Of a stretch of 15,134 nucleotides of DNA, positions 8,092-14,719 are shown in pieces. The stretch lies in the NCBI GenBank assembly GCA_022013205.1, contig JAKLQT010000007.1, positions 1 to 15,134 of the forward strand, given 5' to 3'. The position numbers were made by a program, and so were the translations under genes. This DNA comes from Candidatus Omnitrophota bacterium (lineage in GTDB: Bacteria; Omnitrophota; Gorgyraeia; B26-G9). The notes under the pieces were generated by a model. That model did not search any database, was not told the origin of the DNA, and saw only the letters and a program-made list of their open reading frames with translations. How positions within the stretch are numbered: position 1 is the first letter of the stretch; every line of letters begins with the position of its first letter.

Positions 8092-9273
8092 TTATATTTC
8101 GCGAACCTGGATTTCTGTAATCTGAACAGGCGTTCCTGAAGTCAATTGCTCGATATTCGAAATCGCCACCAGATCCCCTTCCTTTAAGCCTCTAAGAATT
8201 TCTATATAGTCTGTTGATTCATACCCTGTTTCTACCAGCCGCTCCTGGGCTGTATTTGTAGCTTCATCAATAATAAAAACCAATGACGCGTCCTCTAATT
8301 TTTTCAATGCTATGCGAGGAATGCTGATGACCCCGGGTTTTTCAAAAAGAATAATATCCGCTCTGGCAAACATCCCCGGCATAAGCATCCTGCGGGAATT
8401 ATCTATCTTGATCTCAACAGGCAGTGTCCTTGTCTTATCCGAAAGAGCAGGATAAATATTGTCAATGATCCCGTCAAAAGGCAGGTCAGGATACCCGTCA
8501 ACATAAATGCGCGATAGCTGTCCAATCTTAATTTTTGTCACATCCCTTTCAACTACTCCCACCTCAGCAAAAACAGTATCAATTTCTACTACCTCTATTG
8601 CCTTAGGCGTATATGGAGAGACCAGTTCTCCTATTTCAATATTGCGCTCATTTAAAACACAATCACTTGGCGCGTACATTTCGGTTTTTTTTAATTCTTC
8701 TCTTGCCGAAGAGGTTTCGACCTGAGCCGCCTCAACCTGATGCTTGGCATTTCCAGCTTCTGCCTCTACTTCACTAAGTTTTAATTGATTTATCGCCCCA
8801 ATATCATAAAGCTCTCTGTGCATCTTAACTTTTTTTTCAGCCTGAGCAAGGCTGACCATTGCTGATTTTAGCTTTGCCCGGTTATAATCTATTTTCAGGT
8901 ATGCTTCTGTCTGCCTAAGCCGGCCTATAAGCTGTCCTTCTCTCACCAAATCTCCCTCTCGGAAACTTACTAAGTCAACCAGTCCGGTAGCCTCAAAATT
9001 CAGTTTTCTGGTGATTAATCCCTTTATAGTGCCCATTGCCGGTAAAAGGTCTTCAAACGTCGTACGAGAGATCTTATAAACTTTCAGCGATAATCCCCTT
9101 TTAATAAATCCCGCTTTTTGGGGTTCATCTTCTAAAGGCAATTCCTGTTGGGCCGCATCTTTACCGAAAACAGATTTCCATTTCTCTACCCAGCCGCCTT
9201 TTTCGACCCCCCACCAAACAACGCCGATAATTATCATTACGAATGCTATGAATATGAATATGGAACGCCTCAT
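8092..9273 (-). CDS. Periplasmic adaptor of RND pump (HlyD/AcrA-type membrane fusion protein)
   Basis: A 393-residue membrane fusion protein linking the RND permease to the TolC-like channel. Seen: a short basic N-terminus and one hydrophobic anchor (about 3-22) without a lipobox, so it is membrane-anchored rather than a lipoprotein. A lipoyl-like half motif follows (GLVDLVSFREGDLVREGQLIGRL), then an alpha-helical hairpin (about residues 115-190) and the second lipoyl half (YAPSDCVLNERNIEIGELVS). Beta-barrel and membrane-proximal domains complete it (LPVEIKIDN..MLMPGMFARADI, then the C-terminal 80 residues). I chose ATG at 9273. A longer frame would start at TTG 9288, but that TTG sits on the GGAGG ribosome site itself. 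The gene lies 38 bases after the TolC-like stop and 57 before the first permease. Confidence 0.92.
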   Translation of the reverse strand: MRRSIFIFIAFVMIIIGVVWWGVEKGGWVEKWKSVFGKDAAQQELPLEDEPQKAGFIKRGLSLKVYKISRTTFEDLLPAMGTIKGLITRKLNFEATGLVDLVSFREGDLVREGQLIGRLRQTEAYLKIDYNRAKLKSAMVSLAQAEKKVKMHRELYDIGAINQLKLSEVEAEAGNAKHQVEAAQVETSSAREELKKTEMYAPSDCVLNERNIEIGELVSPYTPKAIEVVEIDTVFAEVGVVERDVTKIKIGQLSRIYVDGYPDLPFDGIIDNIYPALSDKTRTLPVEIKIDNSRRMLMPGMFARADIILFEKPGVISIPRIALKKLEDASLVFIIDEATNTAQERLVETGYESTDYIEILRGLKEGDLVAISNIEQLTSGTPVQITEIQVREI

Positions 9274-9280
9274 TTCCTTT

Positions 9281-9285
9281 CCTCC
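9281..9285 (-). promoter_or_regulatory. GGAGG ribosome binding site deciding the adaptor start
   Basis: The minus strand reads GGAGG followed by AAAGGAA and ATG at 9273, an ideal 7-base spacing. The upstream in-frame TTG at 9288 would place this site inside the coding sequence, so the ATG start is preferred. Confidence 0.8.
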
Positions 9286-9311
9286 CAAAAAATTATTTTT
9301 AAACTATTTTT

Positions 9312-11444
9312 CTAATTAAAATAGTTTATGACTCCAATCGCGTAATTAAGACTGACTATAGCTATATTTATGCCTGCTAATGCTTCCTGCATACTCCCGT
9401 TAGCTTCGGCAAGCTGGATCTCAGCGCTCATAACATCCGCGCCCCGTGCCTCTCCCATCCTTCTTTTTGCTTTTAATATTTCCAGCTGCTTTCTGCGGTA
9501 TCCAATCTGGTTTACAGCCAGAGAAAGCTGAGTATTATACCTTAAATAAGTATAATAAGCATCCTCTGTTTCCTGGCGGATTTTATTTTTCATTTCCGCT
9601 TTGTCTTTTAGTGCCTGCTTTCGGGTAATCTGAGCTTCTTTAGCCCTTGTAAAGTGCGCCAGATTGTCCCAGAAAGAAAATTTTGTATTAAGAGTCTGCG
9701 AATCAACATTTGTGTTCGTGCTTGTAACGCGATATGGTGTTATCTTATCTTTCTTATAGGAACTTTCAACAGTATTGCCCCCCAGAAACCACCTGACTTT
9801 TCCCATCAAAGACCATTCTGTTGCCAGATTCAGGTTTCGCTGGCTAAACGCCTCTCCTGCCCGGCCATAAGAGCCGATAATCGAAACATTCGGCATCTCT
9901 TCGCTTTTAATTATATCCTGGCTGAATTTAGCAGCCTTTAATGTATCCTCAATAATTTTAATTTCAACCCTGTGCCGAAAAGCCAGATCAAGGCATTTAT
10001 CCAGGTTAGTTTCAATCTTTTGCCTTCCCAGCTGAAAATCCAGGTTTTCAACGTCCAGATTTTCAAGAAACATTTCCTTTTCCAGATTCAGTTTTGCTAG
10101 TGCATAACCGCGTTCTGAATAAGACACATTGAAACAGGCCTGATTATATGAAGCCTGCGCGTCTAATAAATCCGCCGGAGTTGCCCAGAAAACAGTAAAT
10201 TCATTTTCCACTTCCGTAACAACCTGCTCGGTAGTCTGTTTTAGTCTTAGCATAATATCAAGCGAATTTTTTGTCATAATAAGTTCATAATATGCCTTGG
10301 TTACTTTTAAGATTAATTCACTTTTTATCCGATCATAATTGCCATTAGCAATAAGTTCTCCAAGTTGCTCTTTACGCAAAGTCGCTGTTAATTTTCCCCC
10401 GCTAAAAAGCATCTGTTCACCCTGCAGCCCATAAGAACGGCCCCGATAATTCTCAGTTACTGTTCTTCCGTCTGTTTCGTTCCATTCACCCATTAAAGCA
10501 GGGTAAAACCCCCGTCTTGCTTCTCTAACGCGCAGGCCGGCTAAGGCCTTCTGCTCTTTGGCCACCTGAAGAGGTAAATGCGAGGACAATGCAAGATTAA
10601 TACAATCACCAAGACTTGTGATTTGCTCACCCGGAGCAGCCCTGCGGATCATAGGTTTAGCTTCTGAGGGCATTGATATATCTTTATAAAGATTCTTATC
10701 GAAAATTTGTTGGCGTGCTTCAGGAAGAGAACTGATATCTGTTTCTGCTGTGAGCTTTTTATATGCCTTTTCAACTTCTACGCCCGACTCCATGCGTTTT
10801 TCAGCATCTTTTCTGATTTTAGCGATCTCTTCTTTACTTTCCCTTTTTATAAGTTCGACTCTTTTAACGCGGGTGAATTTTTCCATGTGCTGTTTTGCCT
10901 TTTCAGCTTCAGCCGCTTTAAATTCTTTAACCTTAACCATATTTCCCCTCGGGCCCAATTGTTTTTCTTTCTCTGTCAATTGGGTTCCTTTTTCCGGTGT
11001 TCCGGGAAAAACGAATAGATCAAAAAATTGCGCATTCCATTGAGAGTCGGAATTGTATTCAAATGGACGGTCCAGTTCTACTTTGATCTGTACCCTCTCT
11101 GAAGGAATTTTATTATAATCCGTTTTCTCTTCGACTATGATTTTATTTATTCCATCCTCATCAACCGGCACTTCAATAGGTATATTTTCATACCGCTTAA
11201 AAGTAATCCGGGATCCTACAAAATTAACAATAAGGCCGCGCGGATGTTCGGATTCATCAATTGTAAATTCAACAGGAGGTTTGGAATGTTCTATATGGAT
11301 TTGCAATCCCCCGTCTATTTTTTTCAGTGAAAAAGATTTTAATTTGGCAGGCTGCTGCGCATAACACATTGAAAAGAAAAGCAAAACAACACTGGATACT
11401 AATAGTATTTGCAGGCAGATTTTACGAAATGATATGTATTTCAT
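9312..11444 (-). CDS. TolC-like outer-membrane efflux channel with N-terminal AMIN-like domain
   Basis: A 710-residue outer-membrane channel component, much longer than the usual 420-500. In order: signal peptide (about 1-30, likely cut after CYA); a beta-rich domain at about 33-147 with the AMIN pattern (LKSFSLKKIDGGLQIHIEHS, PRGLIVNFVGSRI, then paired beta strands). A charged coiled-coil-like linker follows (about 165-235), then a TolC/OEP fold at about 275-710 beginning LGDCINLALSSHLPLQ. The two helical repeats expected of TolC are present, the second ending RRMGEARGADVMSAEIQLAEA. AMIN domains bind or localise to peptidoglycan in other envelope proteins. ATG at 11444 is preferred, with AAGGG 11 bases upstream. 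An in-frame TTG at 11453 lies only two bases past that site. It is first in the efflux operon, about 60 bases after a strong promoter. OEP call firm; AMIN call by pattern. Confidence 0.9.
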   Translation of the reverse strand: MKYISFRKICLQILLVSSVVLLFFSMCYAQQPAKLKSFSLKKIDGGLQIHIEHSKPPVEFTIDESEHPRGLIVNFVGSRITFKRYENIPIEVPVDEDGINKIIVEEKTDYNKIPSERVQIKVELDRPFEYNSDSQWNAQFFDLFVFPGTPEKGTQLTEKEKQLGPRGNMVKVKEFKAAEAEKAKQHMEKFTRVKRVELIKRESKEEIAKIRKDAEKRMESGVEVEKAYKKLTAETDISSLPEARQQIFDKNLYKDISMPSEAKPMIRRAAPGEQITSLGDCINLALSSHLPLQVAKEQKALAGLRVREARRGFYPALMGEWNETDGRTVTENYRGRSYGLQGEQMLFSGGKLTATLRKEQLGELIANGNYDRIKSELILKVTKAYYELIMTKNSLDIMLRLKQTTEQVVTEVENEFTVFWATPADLLDAQASYNQACFNVSYSERGYALAKLNLEKEMFLENLDVENLDFQLGRQKIETNLDKCLDLAFRHRVEIKIIEDTLKAAKFSQDIIKSEEMPNVSIIGSYGRAGEAFSQRNLNLATEWSLMGKVRWFLGGNTVESSYKKDKITPYRVTSTNTNVDSQTLNTKFSFWDNLAHFTRAKEAQITRKQALKDKAEMKNKIRQETEDAYYTYLRYNTQLSLAVNQIGYRRKQLEILKAKRRMGEARGADVMSAEIQLAEANGSMQEALAGINIAIVSLNYAIGVINYFN

Positions 11445-11510
11445 CTTATGCAATTCCCTTTGCCAAGATTAATAAGTTCATCCTGATAATTTTAAATTAA
11501 TCCCAAGCTT

Positions 11511-11540
11511 ATTATATTGTATTTTCACAGGTTAAGTCAA
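11511..11540 (-). promoter_or_regulatory. Sigma70-type promoter of the efflux operon
   Basis: The minus strand has TTGACT (11540-11535), an 18-base spacer and a perfect TATAAT (11516-11511). Transcription should start near 11504, about 60 bases before the TolC-like ATG. It is the only convincing promoter before the four efflux genes, which are spaced 1-57 bases apart, so it probably drives all of them. No clear operator palindrome was seen around it. Confidence 0.75.
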
Positions 11541-11568
11541 TAAAAATAATGCCTCAGCGGATATCATA

Positions 11569-12654
11569 TTAATTACTAAAATATTTATCTAAACGTTCTT
11601 TAATAATTCCGGCAGTGATTCTATGTCCTAGATCATTAAGATGGCATGTACCATCAGGCACAATACGCAAATCTTCTAAGTGAACACCTTTGGCCTTAAA
11701 TGCTTTTTGAAGGTCAATACTGGAAAACCCGTACTTATGCGGACAATCATTTTTTATCCAGCCATCGATCCTGCTTTCATTTTTTAGTTCCGGAACCAGC
11801 AAAAGGAAAATCTTAAATTTACACTTTTCTGATAGTTCATAAAGGCTTTCAAAAACAGCTTTATTCACCCGCATTGACTCCCCCATATCTGCATAAGCAG
11901 CGAACCTGTACGCTTGTGACGGAAATCGCTTGGGATCATCCATGCTCAGGCGATCATAAATTCTCTTGTTCATAACTCTATACAAGGCAAGATGCCTCAT
12001 TAATAATCTGTCTAGTGAATATGGCAAAACAAGCAGTTTCGGAAAATTAGAACTAAAATATTCTCCCATGGAAATAAATACATCTTTTTGCTTTGAGTTA
12101 TTGTCACCGGACAGGACAACTGCATTGCGATAGTAATCATCATTCAAAAACTGCAGGATAACTATATCCGGCTCATAATCAAGCAGCTTATTCTTCAAAA
12201 ACAAAAATTTCTGCACAGCATTATAAGAACAGACTCCGGCATTCATCACCTCAAATCTGATATTAGGCCCGGGTTTTTTATTAAGTAATTTTTCAAGAAT
12301 CTTAGGATAAGTCAACTCGACGGGATATTCAGTACCAAAAGTGACAGAATCACCCAATACAATAATTCTAAATATACCTTCCGGTTTAGGGATTTTAAAC
12401 TCTCGGTCCCTGATACCCTTTGAATTAATCGAATAAAATCCATTTTCATCTTTAGCACGCGCGATCAATTCATAAGAAAGCCCGGGTATATCGGAAATCT
12501 TATGCAAAAACGGCTTTGACTGCTGGACATAAACTGATGTATTAAAAAAATATTTATGTTCTATAGCTTTACATATTATTTCCAGAGAGATAAAAATAAT
12601 AAGAAGTATAATAATTAGTACTAGGAGTTTAGCAAAAATAGGATTTTTAAGCAT
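11569..12654 (-). CDS. Membrane-anchored SGNH/GDSL-family hydrolase
   Basis: 361 residues with one N-terminal transmembrane helix (about 9-28) and a C-terminal SGNH hydrolase domain, presumably outside the inner membrane. Seen: block I IIVLGDSVTFG with nucleophile S103; block II Gly in VMNAGVCSYN (G140); block III FLNDD (N171); block V PDGTCHLNDLGH with D334 and H338. The spacing of the last Asp-His pair is DxxxH rather than the commoner DxxH. Family members remove or transfer acyl groups on lipids, glycans or other esters; the substrate here is unknown. The open frame extends to an ATG at 12705, but that would put 17 codons inside the conserved 3' end of rnpB, so ATG at 12654 is chosen. No clear ribosome site precedes it and only 17 bases separate it from rnpB. 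It may depend on read-through. Confidence 0.85.
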   Translation of the reverse strand: MLKNPIFAKLLVLIIILLIIFISLEIICKAIEHKYFFNTSVYVQQSKPFLHKISDIPGLSYELIARAKDENGFYSINSKGIRDREFKIPKPEGIFRIIVLGDSVTFGTEYPVELTYPKILEKLLNKKPGPNIRFEVMNAGVCSYNAVQKFLFLKNKLLDYEPDIVILQFLNDDYYRNAVVLSGDNNSKQKDVFISMGEYFSSNFPKLLVLPYSLDRLLMRHLALYRVMNKRIYDRLSMDDPKRFPSQAYRFAAYADMGESMRVNKAVFESLYELSEKCKFKIFLLLVPELKNESRIDGWIKNDCPHKYGFSSIDLQKAFKAKGVHLEDLRIVPDGTCHLNDLGHRITAGIIKERLDKYFSN

Positions 12655-12670
12655 AATGTAAATTAAAAAA

Positions 12671-13129
12671 GAGAGCAAACCTATAAGCCGAGTTCTGTGC
12701 CTCATACTAGCCTCTATCCTTCATAGCCTGAAGAAAATGAGCTATGAAATGGCATACCCTGAAAGCAGAGATAAATTGTTACACAATTTATCTCATCAGC
12801 CCTTCGGGTGGATATTTCATGTTATTCATGAAATATTCAGGCTAAATGAGGTGACAGTCATTCATCTTGTTCCCTAAATTACTTTAGGGAATCTTTGCGA
12901 CCTAACCCGAGGAATAACAGGCGGACCACCCTCCTCCTATTCGGTCTTGCTCCACGCAGAGATTGCCACGTTTCACCCCCGCCTAGGCGGGTATCGTCAC
13001 TGTTGCTCTAATCCGCCCTTGACATCAAAGATGTCAAAGGGATGGGAATTACCCATTACGCTGTCCTATGGAGCTCGGACTTTCCTCTACACAATTTAAA
13101 CCTGCGCAGCGACCATCCGGTTTGCTCTC
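12671..13129 (-). ncRNA. rnpB: RNase P RNA (bacterial, class A-like)
   Basis: Catalytic RNA that removes 5' leaders of pre-tRNAs. Conserved blocks on the minus strand: GAGGAAAGTCCGAGCTCC (13087-13070), GCAACAGTGAC and GGGTGAAA, GGAGCAAGACCGAATAGG, GATGAATGACTGTC (12866-12853) and ACAGAACTCGGCTTAT near the 3' end (12698-12683). The ends are set by P1: 13129-13119 pairs perfectly over 11 bp with 12681-12671, and a T6 run follows. P3 is a 7-bp stem (CTGCGCA/TGTGTAG with two G-U pairs). P18 is a 9-bp stem with a GTAA tetraloop (12870-12891). A P9-like CCCGC/GCGGG hairpin is at about 12978-12991. At 459 nt it is longer than most class A RNAs because of the insertion at P19. P12-P14 appear absent. 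The first 34 nt overlap the RNase HI coding sequence. Confidence 0.95.
12700..12851 (-). other. rnpB: Extended P19 insertion domain of RNase P RNA
   Basis: Between GACTGTC and ACAGAACTCGGC, where E. coli has only a few nucleotides, lies a 152-nt domain. It is closed by CCTCAT/ATGAGG plus TAGCCT/AGGCTA (12846-12851 with 12700-12705; 12839-12844 with 12708-12713). Inside are three clear hairpins: 12812-12820/12828-12836 (9 bp), 12768-12778/12784-12794 (11 bp) and 12720-12727/12741-12748 (8 bp). The domain contains no open frame or obvious mobile-element end. Confidence 0.75.
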
Positions 13130-13551
13130 CGATATTCTACTATTGCCTGTTTGGCTAATTTATCGGCTTCTTTATTGTATTCTCTTGCTACATGTTCAAT
13201 ACTAAAAAATGTAAAATTTTTAATAAAGGACTGTGCCTGATAATTTAATTCCTTCAAGGCATCATTCTTTACCTTATAGACTCCTTTTATCTGCTTAACC
13301 AGAAGTTCACTATCACTTTTAACAAAAAATTTTTCTCCCCCCAGCTCCTTTGCCCTTTTTAAGGCCATTAACAACGCTCTATACTCAGCTACATTATTCG
13401 TTGCCAGGCCGATATATTGAGAAATTGTTTCCTGATATATATGTCTTTTATCCTTTATTACCACCCCTATTGAGGCATCCCCGGGATTACCGGAACAAGC
13501 ACCGTCAACATTAGCGATAAGTTCGGTTGTTTTAGTTATCATTTTCGACAT
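13096..13551 (-). CDS. Ribonuclease HI family protein
   Basis: A 151-residue RNase HI-fold enzyme that cleaves the RNA strand of RNA-DNA hybrids. Seen catalytic positions: D in NVDGACSGNPG (residue 16), E in NNVAEYRALLMAL (about 56), D in VKSDSELLVKQI (about 79) and the final Asp in REYNKEADKLAKQA (about 129). It resembles the compact single-domain RNase HI group lacking the basic handle of E. coli RnhA. It starts at ATG 13551 inside the end of the upstream zinc-ribbon gene (20-base overlap), suggesting coupled translation. ATG 13542 is an alternative and neither has a strong ribosome site. The last 11 codons (RRANRMVAAQV) plus the stop double as the 5' end of rnpB, so that tail is probably shaped by RNA pairing rather than by enzyme function. 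Confidence 0.9.
   Translation of the reverse strand: MSKMITKTTELIANVDGACSGNPGDASIGVVIKDKRHIYQETISQYIGLATNNVAEYRALLMALKRAKELGGEKFFVKSDSELLVKQIKGVYKVKNDALKELNYQAQSFIKNFTFFSIEHVAREYNKEADKLAKQAIVEYRRANRMVAAQV
13134..13139 (-). promoter_or_regulatory. Candidate -10 box for rnpB inside the RNase HI gene
   Basis: The minus strand reads TAGAAT, ending about 5 bases before the inferred first P1 nucleotide at 13129, so the start site would agree with the mature 5' end within a base or two. No matching -35 box was found. Processing from the longer upstream transcript is an equal possibility. Confidence 0.3.
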
Positions 13552-14242
13552 AAATAATTCTCGCGCAGTTCTCGCATGTTTTCAACTTGCCTAAACGAAG
13601 CTCATTAACAACCTGCGGCCGAACGGATCTAAAGCATCCAGAACAAATTTCTCCGTCAATCGGCACAATCGCAATTTCCCCCTTGTTTTCCAGGATGCGC
13701 TCATATAATTGCAGTACCTGAGGATCAATACACGCTTCTACTGCTCTTTTCCTTGACGCGTTTAATGCTTCAAGCTTCTCGCTAAGCTCCCTTATATCAA
13801 CCTCAATATCTGCTTTATTTTTGTTTAGTTTTACCTGCTCCTGCGCTAATTTTGCCTTCTCCTGCGTTATTAACCGCTTGAATTTATCTACCTTTTCCAT
13901 AATAACGATTATCTCATCTTCAAGCAGAGAATTATCGGCATTTTCCTTATTGATTTCCAACTGCAAAGAATATAATTCCTTATTAGTTTTGACCTGGTAT
14001 AACTGGCCTTTTTGTTTTTTTACAACATCTTCTTTAGACTGCAATTCAAGTTCTTTTTCTTTATGTTCAAGCTGCATCTTCTTAAGTACATCTTCTAACT
14101 CTTTAAGCGACCGATAAAGAGCATTAAAATCATCCTCTATTTTTTTTATTTTCTGCGGCTTTTCCTCGAGATCGGTTCTGATCTTAAAAATTTCCACGTC
14201 TATTTTCTGTAATTCTTTTAAAGCTTCAATATCTTTCATCAT
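13532..14242 (-). CDS. Coiled-coil protein with C-terminal C4 zinc ribbon
   Basis: 236 residues of the bacterial coiled-coil/zinc-ribbon family (COG1579-like, CT398 type). Residues about 1-175 are nearly all long charged heptad-like helices (KIDVEIFKIRTDLEEKPQKI..., LEEKLEALNASRKRAVEAC). They are followed by the family's conserved IVPIDGEICSGCFRSVRPQ and ends in CxxC (GEICSGC) and CxxC (LKTCENC) pairs that should bind one zinc. Function in the family is not established; roles in nucleic-acid or RNA metabolism have been suggested from neighbours. Two adjacent ATGs (14242, 14239) are possible. The AGGA site is 3 bases before the first and 6 before the second, so 14239 may be used. It overlaps the RNase HI gene by 20 bases. 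It sits downstream of tRNA-Val and its repeats, probably in the same transcript. Confidence 0.88.
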   Translation of the reverse strand: MMKDIEALKELQKIDVEIFKIRTDLEEKPQKIKKIEDDFNALYRSLKELEDVLKKMQLEHKEKELELQSKEDVVKKQKGQLYQVKTNKELYSLQLEINKENADNSLLEDEIIVIMEKVDKFKRLITQEKAKLAQEQVKLNKNKADIEVDIRELSEKLEALNASRKRAVEACIDPQVLQLYERILENKGEIAIVPIDGEICSGCFRSVRPQVVNELRLGKLKTCENCARIIYVENDN

Positions 14243-14322
14243 TCATCCTGTCATTTTAGTTCGACTAGTCGGCGCTCCCGCCTAGCCATCTCGAAGGTGC
14301 CTACGTATGTCGGCGAGGCTGG

Positions 14323-14377
14323 CAACTTGTTTCGAGTCCTTTTTTAAAGAACTTCTTGGTGGGCGATAGAGGACTCG
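14323..14377. repeat. Second copy of the tRNA-Val 3' end and trailer
   Basis: 55 bases matching 14477-14532 with three substitutions and one missing T. It contains the last 21 bases of tRNA-Val including ACCA, but the rest of the tRNA is absent (the copy breaks at 14377/14378, inside the T-loop). Like the real copy, it carries an inverted pair, 14331-14340 with 14370-14377. Confidence 0.85.
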
Positions 14378-14385
14378 CCTACTAC

Positions 14386-14408
14386 GGAAAAAACTTCCTG
14401 TTTTTTCC
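14386..14408. repeat. Hairpin between the two repeat copies
   Basis: GGAAAAAAC/GTTTTTTCC, a 9-bp perfect stem with a 5-base loop, followed by the palindrome CCTGCGCAGG (14407-14416). It lacks a free T-run on the minus strand, so it is not a standard terminator. Confidence 0.5.
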
Positions 14409-14476
14409 TGCGCAGGCCCACCCGTTTCGCTGTCGCTCGCAATCCTGCTCGCTTTTCCTCCCGCCTGGTCGGCGCT

Positions 14477-14532
14477 CAACTTGTTTCGAGTCCTTTTTTT
14501 AAAGGGCTTGTTGGTGGGCGATAGAGGACTCG
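14477..14532. repeat. First copy of the 55/56-bp repeat, overlapping the tRNA-Val 3' end
   Basis: It covers the trailer of tRNA-Val and its final 21 bases. The trailer part contains TTCGAGTCCT (14485-14494, plus strand), the inverted complement of AGGACTCGAA (14525-14534). The latter encodes the T-loop and 3' T-stem, so the trailer could pair with the T-arm in the precursor. Confidence 0.85.
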
Positions 14533-14588
14533 AACCTCCGACATTTGCGATGTGAACGCAACGCTCTAACCAACTGAGCTAATCGCCC
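14512..14588 (-). tRNA. tRNA-Val (anticodon CAC), CCA encoded
   Basis: Full cloverleaf on the minus strand: acceptor GGGCGAT/ATCGCCC, D-arm GCTC-AGTTGGTTA-GAGC, anticodon stem TTGCG/CGCAA with loop TTCACAT (anticodon CAC, codon GUG) and T-arm GGAGG-TTCGAGT-CCTCT. ACCA follows at 14515-14512. It is the second of two tRNAs, 128 bases after tRNA-Ile2/Met, and reads from the same promoter. Its 3' end is partly duplicated further downstream. Confidence 0.95.
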
Positions 14589-14633
14589 TCCTTCGTTTAT
14601 TTATTTTCTTTAAAAATATAAACTTCGGAGGGC
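14585..14633. repeat. Inverted repeat at the 5' side of tRNA-Val
   Basis: GCCCTCC...GTTTAT (14585-14591, 14595-14600) pairs with ATAAAC...GGAGGGC (14618-14623, 14627-14633), interrupted only by a TTC/TTC mismatch. On the minus strand it places the first bases of tRNA-Val in a possible leader hairpin competing with the acceptor stem. Confidence 0.5.
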
Positions 14634-14700
14634 AAGCCCGGTTAAAATATGTCTTAAAAACATTTGGCCTGCCATACGAAGCTAACTTCCTGATTTCACC

Positions 14701-14719
14701 CCATACAAGCGAAGTATGG
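14701..14719 (-). repeat. Hairpin just after tRNA-Ile2, including its CCA end
   Basis: On the minus strand CCATAC-TTCGCTT-GTATGG: a 6-bp stem whose 5' strand starts with the CCA of the upstream tRNA. A second pairing partner, CCATAC at 14672-14677 (plus strand), also complements 14714-14719. In the precursor the CCA end would be paired, which could affect 3' processing. Confidence 0.55.

Noticed and set aside
9274..9288. TTG start adding five residues to the adaptor
   Set aside because: The extra codons are the Shine-Dalgarno sequence GGAGG itself.
11445..11453. TTG start adding three residues to the TolC-like protein
   Set aside because: Only two bases separate it from the ribosome site, and an ATG three codons on fits better.
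11541..11568. Terminator after the SGNH gene
   Set aside because: There is a short T-rich stretch but no stable stem before it.
12655..12705. N-terminal extension of the SGNH hydrolase (start at 12705)
   Set aside because: These codons are the conserved 3' end of rnpB, and the hydrophobic anchor begins properly at ATG 12654.
14386..14408. Hairpin as a rho-independent terminator for the tRNA operon
   Set aside because: The T-run is within the stem and no T-tract follows on the minus strand.
14282..14479. 65-codon minus-strand open frame
   Set aside because: It reads through the duplicated tRNA-Val tail and hairpin; composition is Arg/Ser-rich and there is no ribosome site.
14560..14710. Open minus-strand frame between the two tRNAs (containing GEIRKLASYGRPNVFK) ending inside tRNA-Val
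   Set aside because: It has no start codon after the stop in tRNA-Ile2 and would run through a tRNA. At most it is a relic of a lost small gene.
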